DNA of 34,846 bases from assembly GCA_004556205.1 (NCBI GenBank), contig SFIL01000021.1:1-34846 (forward strand), in the 5' to 3' direction. This DNA is from Clostridiales bacterium. Its GTDB lineage: Bacteria; Bacillota; Clostridia; Oscillospirales; Oscillospiraceae. Positions 29,091 to 34,846 of the stretch are shown here, piece by piece. The translations under genes were made by a program, and so were the position numbers. Numbering within the stretch: position 1 is the first letter of the stretch; each line of letters opens with the position of its first letter. The notes beneath the pieces are model-generated. The model made no database searches. It was given only the letters and a program-made list of their open reading frames with translations, and was not told the origin of the DNA.

Positions 29091-29312
29091 ATGAAAGATA
29101 AAACGCGACTCGTAGAACTCGGAGCAAAACTTTACTATTTGGGAAACGAAGTAGAACTTGCAAGAGAAAAACTGAAATGGCTTTCAGAGCACGGCGAACC
29201 AAGCAATTCGGTAGGGCTGCAAATTGCAATAGAAATATTTAATACTGCCTGTGATGCATGGAATAAAACAGAAGAAGAATACCTAAAAGAAAAAACATTG
29301 TATTATATCTAA
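29091..29312 (+). CDS. Small protein of unknown function paired with the XRE regulator
   Basis: A 73-residue protein that I do not recognise. It is charged and probably almost all helical (LVELGAKLYYLGNEVELARE, then KLKWLSEHGEPSNSVGLQIA), with no signal, membrane helix or metal motif. AAAGGGG stands ten bases before ATG 29091. It has its own promoter overlapped by operator repeats and faces the XRE gene. The arrangement resembles regulator-plus-small-effector pairs of toxin-antitoxin or phage type, but nothing in the sequence proves toxicity or partner binding. AT-rich coding sequence suggests transfer. Confidence 0.7.
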   Translation: MKDKTRLVELGAKLYYLGNEVELAREKLKWLSEHGEPSNSVGLQIAIEIFNTACDAWNKTEEEYLKEKTLYYI

Positions 29313-29319
29313 ATGCGCC

Positions 29320-29362
29320 ATATTTAGTTATTTACTATTCACCATTCACTATTCACTGCGCC
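29320..29362. repeat. GTGAATAG-type repeat
   Basis: ACTATTCACCATTCACTATTCACTG is the inverse form of the GTGAATAGTGAATGGTGAATAG repeat seen at 3125, 3700, 26534, 30408, 32540 and 33199. It marks the right edge of the XRE cassette. Confidence 0.7.
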
Positions 29363-29451
29363 CCGTCTCCGTTTTTCATGCACAGACCAAAAAACAGTTC
29401 TATCTCCCCACCCTCGCGCATAGGATAACACTATACGGAGGAGTTGATACG

Positions 29452-30423
29452 ATGGATACGAAGGAGCGGCTTCGGCTGACGGTGCGGTGGATGTGCTTTG
29501 CGCTGCTGCTGACGGCGACGGCGCTGCGCCTGTGCGCGGAGGTCGGCATACAGGGGTTTCGGCAGACGTGGGAGCGCTTCCGAAAAAGCGACGAGACGCC
29601 GACGGTGCTTACCTCCGAAGCGCCGACGGATGCGACTTTTCCGACAATGCTTTACATACCGCCTGCGGCGGGATCGGCGCTCACGTCCGAGGATGCGGCG
29701 CTTGTGACGGTCATCAACCGCGCGGGTGTGTCGTTTGACGCGGAGGAACTGATGTGCCGTCCGCTGCCGCTGACCTGCACCTCGGACGAGCCGCTGATCC
29801 TGATCGTCCACACCCACGCAAGCGAGGCCTACAGCGGCGGGGACTACGTCGAGAGCGGCGCGTTTCACACGACGGACACGGACAACAATGTTGTCGCCGT
29901 CGGACAGGCGCTCGCGGATACCCTGAACGCGTGCGGGATTAAAACGTTACACGATATGACGCTCAATGACGTGCCGGACTACAGCGGCGCGTATGAGCGC
30001 ACGGAGGAGGTAATTTTACGATATTTGGAGGAGTATCCCTCGATCCAAATGGTGATTGACGTCCATCGCGACGCGGTGACGGATGCGGACGGAGCGGAGC
30101 TTGCGATGACGGCGAGCCTCGACGGGCAGTCGGCGGCGCAGCTTTTGTTCGTCATGGGGACGGACGCGGGCGGTCTGCCGCATCCGAACTGGCAGGGGAA
30201 TCTTGCCCTTGCGATGCAACTGCAGGCGTATTGCACGAAAAGTGCGCCGAATCTGTTTCGGGAGCTGTCCCTGCGCGGCGCGCGCTATAACGAGCATCTG
30301 ACACCGTGCTCGGTACTTTTGGAGGTCGGCGCGGCGGGCAACACGCTCGACGAGGCAATCCGCTCCGTGGAGTTTCTCGGAGAAAAGCTCGCGGAACTGA
30401 TTCAAATGAACAGTGAATCTTGA
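29452..30423 (+). CDS. spoIIP: Stage II sporulation protein P
   Basis: SpoIIP is a peptidoglycan amidase/endopeptidase that works with SpoIID and SpoIIM to thin the septal wall during engulfment. The 323-residue protein has a membrane segment near the N-terminus (WMCFALLLTATALRLCA), a spacer, and the amidase domain with the zinc-type motifs VHTHASEAYSGG, VIDVHRDAV and NEHLTPCSVLLEVG. The last reads Cys where most members have Gly. GGAGGAG precedes ATG 29452. A CATAGGAT about 25 bases further up resembles a sigma-E -10, but its -35 is weak. The next gene, a germinant receptor subunit, lies 144 bases downstream. Confidence 0.93.
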   Translation: MDTKERLRLTVRWMCFALLLTATALRLCAEVGIQGFRQTWERFRKSDETPTVLTSEAPTDATFPTMLYIPPAAGSALTSEDAALVTVINRAGVSFDAEELMCRPLPLTCTSDEPLILIVHTHASEAYSGGDYVESGAFHTTDTDNNVVAVGQALADTLNACGIKTLHDMTLNDVPDYSGAYERTEEVILRYLEEYPSIQMVIDVHRDAVTDADGAELAMTASLDGQSAAQLLFVMGTDAGGLPHPNWQGNLALAMQLQAYCTKSAPNLFRELSLRGARYNEHLTPCSVLLEVGAAGNTLDEAIRSVEFLGEKLAELIQMNSES

Positions 30424-30515
30424 ATAGTTCAGAGGTTTCCTTGTATATGCGATTTTAACTGTCCGCTATTAAAATCTGTGCGAAGCGCACCACGGTTATT
30501 CACGATTCGCTAATA
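30408..30515. repeat. GTGAATAG-type repeat remnants between spoIIP and gerA
   Basis: GAACAGTGAATCTTGAATAG overlaps the spoIIP stop, and GTTATTCACGATTCGC lies at 30495-30510. The spoIIP C-terminus (MNSES) is therefore partly encoded by repeat sequence. Confidence 0.55.
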
Positions 30516-30523
30516 TTAAATAG

Positions 30524-30552
30524 GTATATTCCTTCGAAACTCCGCCATACTA
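30524..30552 (+). promoter_or_regulatory. Sigma-G type promoter for the ger cluster
   Basis: GTATA at 30524-30528, 17 bases, then CATACTA at 30546-30552 fits the forespore sigma-G consensus (GHATR, 17-18 bases, CATNNTA). It lies 15 bases before the A-subunit start, as expected for germinant receptor operons. Confidence 0.7.
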
Positions 30553-30567
30553 CCTTGGGGTGATTCG

Positions 30568-32022
30568 ATGGATGAGCTTCGGCGGGCGGACGGCACTTAC
30601 GCGGGCGCGGTCACGGATGAACATATCTCCGCGATTTTCGAGGGCGCGGGCGATTTCAACCGCCGCGTGCTTTGCGTCGGCGCGCATACGCTCTACCTCT
30701 ATGCCATCGACGGGCTGACCTCGGGCGGCGACATTTCGGAATACGTCGTCAAGCCGCTCATGCAGGACCTGGGCGGCGGCACATTGGACGAGCTGTACCA
30801 AAACGCCCTGCACAGCACGGTGTATAACTCCGTCGCGCTGGCGTGCGAGGATCTGAATTCCGTTGCGGAAAAGCTCGTCAACGGCTTCTGCGTTGTCCTG
30901 TTCGGGCAGCGCGCCCTTGCCTTCGAGACGAAAACGGGCGAAAAGCGTTCGCCCTCCGCGCCGGAGGTCGAAAACACCGTCAAGGGGCCGAAGGACGCCT
31001 TTACCGAGACGGTGCGGACGAATACAAGCCTGCTGCGGCGGCATCTCCGCACGCCCGCTTTGCGGCTGTATGAAACACAGGTCGGGCGGCGGAGTCTGAC
31101 GAATGTGACCGTCGCCTATATTGACGGCCTGACCGACCCGACGCTTGTGACGCGCATGAAGCGCCGCCTGTCCGAGATCGACATCGACGGGATGGTCACG
31201 CCCGCCTCGGTCGAGGAGTATGTCACCGGCTCGCGCTCGACGGCGTTTCCGCTTTTGCAATATACCGAGCGGACGGACCGTTTTGCGCAGGCGCTGCTGG
31301 ACGGACGGGTCGGGCTGCTGATTGACGGATTGCCGCTGGGCTACCTCGCGCCCGTCGATTTAGGCTACCTCATGTCATCGGCGGAGGATCGCGGAACGAA
31401 TCATATCTCCGCCTCCTGCCTGCGCGTCCTGCGCTATCTTGCGCTGCTGATCGGGCTGCTGCTGCCTGCGTTTTATGTGGCGATGGCGGCGTTTCACCCC
31501 GAGATGCTGCCGACGCCGCTGCTTGAATCCATCATTGAGAGCAAGCAGTCCGTGCCGTTTCCGACGATTTTCGAGGTTTTGGGGCTGCTTATCGCGTTCG
31601 AGCTGCTGCAGGAGGCGAGCGTAGCGCTTCCGCAGTCGATCGGGCAGAGCCTGTCGATTATCGGCGGCATTGTCGTCGGCTCGGCGGCGGTCGAGGCAAA
31701 AATATTGTCGCCTGCGGCGCTCATCATCGTCGCGGCGGCGGGCATCTGCGGCTTTGCCATGCCCGCGCGCGGCTTTGCCGATGCTTTGCGCCTGTGGCGG
31801 TTTCTGCTTGCGGTGCTGGCGAGCCTCGGCGGTCTGTTCGGCTTGACCCTCGGGGCGCTGAGCCTGCTCGTGCATTTGTCCTCACTCGAATCGCTCGGCG
31901 TGCCGTATCTTGCGCCCTTTGCGCGGGTGTCGGGACTGAAAACGGTTCTGCGCACCCGCCTGAAGAACCAAAAATACCGCGACGCCGCCCTAAAGCCCCT
32001 CGACCGAAGAAACCAAAAGTAG
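30568..32022 (+). CDS. Spore germination protein, GerA family (A subunit)
   Basis: A-subunit of a Ger-type germinant receptor, which sits in the inner spore membrane and senses nutrients. The 484-residue product has the soluble N-terminal domain (about 1-280; RRVLCVGAHTLYLYAIDGLT, GRRSLTNVTVAYIDGL, GRVGLLIDGLPLGYLAP) and a C-terminal membrane domain with about five helices (about 290-450; PFPTIFEVLGLLIAFELLQE and SLSIIGGIVVGSAAVEA are family signatures). GGGGTGA precedes ATG 30568 and a sigma-G promoter lies right upstream. The C- and B-like subunits follow at 32590 and 33278. The germinant cannot be predicted. Confidence 0.92.
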   Translation: MDELRRADGTYAGAVTDEHISAIFEGAGDFNRRVLCVGAHTLYLYAIDGLTSGGDISEYVVKPLMQDLGGGTLDELYQNALHSTVYNSVALACEDLNSVAEKLVNGFCVVLFGQRALAFETKTGEKRSPSAPEVENTVKGPKDAFTETVRTNTSLLRRHLRTPALRLYETQVGRRSLTNVTVAYIDGLTDPTLVTRMKRRLSEIDIDGMVTPASVEEYVTGSRSTAFPLLQYTERTDRFAQALLDGRVGLLIDGLPLGYLAPVDLGYLMSSAEDRGTNHISASCLRVLRYLALLIGLLLPAFYVAMAAFHPEMLPTPLLESIIESKQSVPFPTIFEVLGLLIAFELLQEASVALPQSIGQSLSIIGGIVVGSAAVEAKILSPAALIIVAAAGICGFAMPARGFADALRLWRFLLAVLASLGGLFGLTLGALSLLVHLSSLESLGVPYLAPFARVSGLKTVLRTRLKNQKYRDAALKPLDRRNQK

Positions 32023-32029
32023 AGGGCAG

Positions 32030-32589
32030 AGAACAGCGAATAGCGGAGGAGCGCAGCGACAGTTTATCTATTCATACTAGGGAACCTCTGAACAAATCAG
32101 CGGTGGCGGACAGCGGGTCTTTTGTCCCAACTTTTCGGTTTGAAAATCTTGAAATACACAAAGTATTCCTGCGATTCTCAAACCTCAATTTGGAACAAAA
32201 TCCAGAGCTTCCCTGGAATCTGATAAAAAGGTTTAAAACCTTTTTATAGCGCCGGAGGCGCGTCAGATTCTGCATGAGACGGCACAGCGTGCCTTGCACG
32301 ATGTGAGTGTGCGCAGCACACGGGATTCTTGATTAAACTTTTTAATCAAGAATCAGTATCAGACTGTCAAAAAAACGATAGTCTTGTCATTGCGAGACCC
32401 CGCAGGGGTCGTGGCAATCTCGCAGAATAATTTCGCTTCTTGTATGTTTTCCGGCGAATACAAAATTTTTCTAATTAAATTGCCACGTCGCTGCGCTCCT
32501 CGCAATGACTCGTCGGGGACTTTTTCGACACGCTGAGTTTATCTGTTCTTGATTCACCGTTCACGAATAATAAAAAGGGAGCGTTCACA
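32030..32589. repeat. Large repeat block inside the ger cluster
   Basis: It contains a MITE-like element (32079-32215) with AGGGAACCTCTGAAC and CCAGAGCTTCCCTGG ends and an inner imperfect hairpin (TTTTGTCCCAA with TTGGAACAAAA, GGTTTGAAAATC with GATTCTCAAACC). After it come GTGTGCGCAGCACACGGG with GATTCTTGAT/ATCAAGAATC (32308-32352), GACTGTC plus a CATTGCGAGACC element ending GCAATGACT (32365-32510), and GTGAATAG-type ends (32540-32570). No gene is seen. Confidence 0.85.
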
Positions 32590-33009
32590 ATGAAATGGCT
32601 TTATCTGTTCATTGCGGCTGTGCTGACGCTCATATTCGGTCTGCCCTTCCGCGAATATGACACGGCGCGGCTTCTGCCGATCCTGACGGTGCAGGCGGCG
32701 CGGACGGAACACGGCGTAACGCTGGTCAGCGAGGTTGGCACGGGGGAGGGTGCAACATGGGCCGATGCGGTCGAGAATCTGCGCGAGAACGCAGCGGGCG
32801 ACGTGTTTTTTGACACGGCGGAGCAGGTGATCTTCTGCGACCGCACGCTTGTGCCCGACGCGCTGGAGAGCGATGTGCTCCGTCCGGCGGCGCAGGTGTA
32901 TTTTGCCGATGCCCTGCAAGACCCCGAGGGACTGCACGAATACCTCAGTGCCCACGAAAGCGCCTTCACCGTTGCCGACCTCCGCGCAGAAGTAAGGGAC
33001 AGTGAATAG
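32590..33009 (+). CDS. Short GerAC-like protein (first domain only)
   Basis: A 139-residue protein with one N-terminal membrane/signal helix (MKWLYLFIAAVLTLIFGLPF) and a domain that recalls the first domain of Ger(x)C germination lipoproteins: an opening D-x-x-x-LLPIL strand, VTLVSEVGTGEGATWADAVE, and FFDTAEQVIFCDRTLVPDAL, like the FFGH-x-x-x-x-IIGEE stretch of GerAC. GerAC proteins are about 370 residues and lipid-anchored; here the second and third domains and the lipobox cysteine are absent. The place between A- and B-subunit genes supports the reading. AAGGGAGC precedes the start. The assignment is by pattern and context. Confidence 0.5.
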   Translation: MKWLYLFIAAVLTLIFGLPFREYDTARLLPILTVQAARTEHGVTLVSEVGTGEGATWADAVENLRENAAGDVFFDTAEQVIFCDRTLVPDALESDVLRPAAQVYFADALQDPEGLHEYLSAHESAFTVADLRAEVRDSE

Positions 33010-33235
33010 GTAACCGCTGCGGGCTTTGCCGGTGCTTGCTGCTTGGTACGCGGTCGGCAGTCTACGGCGTAGCCTGCGATTGCAGTTGTAGGGGCGGCTA
33101 TCAGCCGCCCGTGCTGCGATTGCGGTTGTAGGGGCGGCTATCAGCCGCCCGTGCAGGCACTACCAACTGCGTACAAGATCGCCAAACAATGCGAAACCTA
33201 TTCACTGTTCACCATTCACGATTCGCTTAAAAAAT
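33010..33235. repeat. Mosaic repeat block: two GGGGCGGCTATCAGCCGCCC palindromes
   Basis: The two palindromes lie at 33091-33110 and 33131-33150, each after TGTA. The GTGCAGGCACTACCAACTGC segment follows at 33151-33175 and a GTGAATAG-type inverse repeat at 33199-33228. CTTGGTACGCGGTCG at 33040 also occurs at 3197. Confidence 0.85.
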
Positions 33236-33277
33236 TCCCCTCCGGCGTACATACTTTCAAAACAAGGGGGCTGTCTG

Positions 33278-34237
33278 ATGGAATCTGCCGCGCGCCGTCT
33301 CTACGCCCTCGGCTTCTGCGCCTTTCTTGTCCCCGCCGTCCTCCACCTGCCGAGCGCCGGCTGGCTCTGGACGGCAGCGGCGTCGGTCTTCTGCGCCCTG
33401 CTGCTCGCCCTCCTTGTTGCTCTGCGCCGAAAATGCCGCCGCGGCATCGCGGAGCTTGCGGGACGTTCCGCCGTCGGTCGGTGCGCCCTTCTGCCGGTGC
33501 TGCTTTGGAATCTTTTGCTGTTGGGCGCGTCGGCAGGACAGCTCTGCATCGCCTATCCCACGGGCAACACCTTCCCGCTCGTTGGATTGCTGCTGCTTTT
33601 GCTCGCGGCGTATGCGGCGGAGCGCGGCGAGCAGGTTGTTTTGCGCGTCGGCGCGATGGTTTTCTTTGCTCTGCTGCTTTTCTTTGCACTGATCTTGGGC
33701 TTTGCCGTGCCGAAGCTGCACCTTGCGTGGCTTGCACCGCAGACCGCCGTCGATTGGCGGCGCCTGAGCGCCGTGCTGTGTCCGACGGTTGTCCTCTACC
33801 TCGGCGGCAGCGAGGAAAAAGGAAAATGCGCCCCATGGCTGATCCTCGGCGCGGCGTTTGCGATTCTCTGCGCCGCTGTCACGGCGGGCAGCCTCTCGCC
33901 TGCGGTCGCGGCGGAGGAAGCCTTCCCGTTTTACACCGCCGCAAAAAGCGTCAGCGTTCTCGGTGCCATGGAGCGCCTCGAGCCGCTTGTCTCGGCGGCG
34001 CTGACCGCCGGCGGCTTCTGTCTGCTCGCGCTTGCCTGCGCCGCAAACGGGCGCATCGTCGCCGTTTTCCTGCCGCGCGCGGAAAAATTTACCGCAATTT
34101 TGAATTTCGCCCTCGGCGGGGCGGCAATGTGGCTGTCAAAGCTGCTTCCGTCGGCGGTATTCGCAGTGGGAACAGCCATATTTTGGGGAATCTTTCCTCT
34201 TGTGACACTATCCCTTGGGATACGAAAAAAAGATTGA
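33278..34237 (+). CDS. GerAB-like spore germination permease
   Basis: A 319-residue integral membrane protein with about nine or ten helices, resembling the B-subunit (APC-like transporter fold) of germinant receptors. The best evidence is the segment EEAFPFYTAAKSVSVLGAME followed by RLEPLVSAALTAGGFCLLAL, which fits the GerAB pattern of FPF-x-x-x-x-x-S, then ERLE and a GGF helix. It is somewhat shorter than the usual ~360 residues, and its N-terminal half is hard to align by eye. AAGGGGG stands ahead of ATG 33278. It would form a receptor with the A-subunit at 30568 and the short C-like protein. Confidence in 'membrane transporter-like protein' is higher than in GerAB itself. Confidence 0.62.
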   Translation: MESAARRLYALGFCAFLVPAVLHLPSAGWLWTAAASVFCALLLALLVALRRKCRRGIAELAGRSAVGRCALLPVLLWNLLLLGASAGQLCIAYPTGNTFPLVGLLLLLLAAYAAERGEQVVLRVGAMVFFALLLFFALILGFAVPKLHLAWLAPQTAVDWRRLSAVLCPTVVLYLGGSEEKGKCAPWLILGAAFAILCAAVTAGSLSPAVAAEEAFPFYTAAKSVSVLGAMERLEPLVSAALTAGGFCLLALACAANGRIVAVFLPRAEKFTAILNFALGGAAMWLSKLLPSAVFAVGTAIFWGIFPLVTLSLGIRKKD

Positions 34238-34255
34238 AAAATCTCAAAAAAAGTG

Positions 34256-34284
34256 TTGACAAGTGCGGAATTCTTTGATAAAAT
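34256..34284 (+). promoter_or_regulatory. rRNA operon promoter P1
   Basis: TTGACA at 34256-34261, a 17-base spacer and TAAAAT at 34279-34284. Confidence 0.85.
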
Positions 34285-34346
34285 AGCGAAGCACTTTGCG
34301 GGAGGCAAAACAAACACCGAAAAATCTTAAAAAAGATAAAAAGTGC

Positions 34347-34375
34347 TTGACAAAGCCTGAACAATGTGTTAATAT
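34347..34375 (+). promoter_or_regulatory. rRNA operon promoter P2
   Basis: TTGACA at 34347-34352, a 17-base spacer and TAATAT at 34370-34375, 91 bases after P1. Two tandem strong promoters are usual for rRNA operons. Confidence 0.88.
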
Positions 34376-34645
34376 GTCAAAGATGCGCCGCGACGGAGAG
34401 TTCGCTCAATGAAGTCACGGACAGCTTTTCATATAGGCTGCGAGAGCGGCGATGTACCTTGTAAATTAAACAACGAGAAACATGAACAAACACCTTGGAC
34501 AATTTTGATTGAAAAAAACAAAGTTGTTCTGAAATGTCAATGTAGAAACATTGCAAGAAAGAACAGCCAACGAAAATTCTTGAGTATAGCTAAGAGCGAA
34601 CTTGTGAATTGATTTTATTGATTCTTCGGAGTCATTAGGATACCA
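34376..34645 (+). other. 16S rRNA leader with possible boxA-like element
   Basis: About 270 bases of leader between P2 and the 16S gene. TGTTCTGAAA at 34525-34534 resembles the boxA antitermination site (TGYTCTTTRAAA), but imperfectly. A 67-codon frame here is not considered a gene. Confidence 0.55.

Positions 34646-34846
<201 letters not shown>

Noticed and set aside
33151..34278. A 375-codon plus-strand frame overlapping the GerAB-like gene
   Set aside because: It is Arg/Cys/Pro-rich, begins in repeat DNA and lacks a start site, whereas the overlapping frame gives a coherent multi-helix membrane protein with a good ribosome site.
34409..34612. A 67-codon frame between the rRNA promoters and the 16S gene
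   Set aside because: It lies within the rRNA leader, has no convincing ribosome site, and its composition is that of structured leader RNA.

Overview
This window is a chromosomal segment of a spore-forming, fairly GC-rich Firmicute, most likely a Clostridia member of the Oscillospiraceae/Ruminococcaceae. Three things point there. The gene order dnaA-dnaN-yaaA-recF-remB-gyrB-gyrA is the Firmicute origin cluster. Sporulation and germination genes are present (spoIVB, spoIIP, gerA-type). The first ~200 nt of a 16S rRNA gene at the right edge read like that family. This placement is inferred from sequence features, not from a database search.

Layout. At 1-2.3 kb are the tail of a MazG-like pyrophosphohydrolase (+), spoIVB (-) and a lipoprotein (+). 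At 2.3-3.7 kb are a DUF2461 gene (-) and a dense array of palindromic repeats. From 3.7 to 15.4 kb the minus-strand replication cluster reads dnaA, a GIY-YIG nuclease gene, dnaN, yaaA (S4), recF, remB, gyrB, gyrA, a YcxB-like membrane protein and hemW. The origin probably lies around dnaA, with DnaA boxes and an AT-rich stretch upstream of dnaA and a second box cluster between dnaA and dnaN. Right of the origin, plus-strand genes encode an LRR/SLH surface protein, an acyl-ACP thioesterase, a lipoprotein and a class I aminotransferase. Minus-strand genes follow: a VanW protein, mfd, pth and prs. A small AT-richer island holds an XRE regulator facing a 73-residue orphan protein across a shared operator region. 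Then come spoIIP, a gerA-type germinant receptor cluster (A subunit, shortened C-like subunit, B-like permease) and two strong rRNA promoters ahead of the 16S gene.

Intergenic DNA is unusually full of repeats: REP-like TGTCATT...AATGACA elements in two sister families, GGGCGGGGACATGTCCCC and GGGGCGGCTGTCAGCCGCCC palindromes, GTGAATAG-type repeats and MITE-like hairpins.

The most interesting observation concerns the GIY-YIG nuclease gene between dnaA and dnaN. It lies inside a 406-bp unit (13572-13977) whose two distinct ends match, in order and orientation, the ends of ~110-bp elements nearby (11851-11960 and 13446-13554). The leader of the nuclease gene also carries the GTGCAGGAACTA motif found inside the CATTGCGAG-type elements elsewhere in the window. 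This suggests a nuclease-encoding parent element with many internally deleted, MITE/REP-like offspring. The idea is an inference that can be tested by genome comparison.
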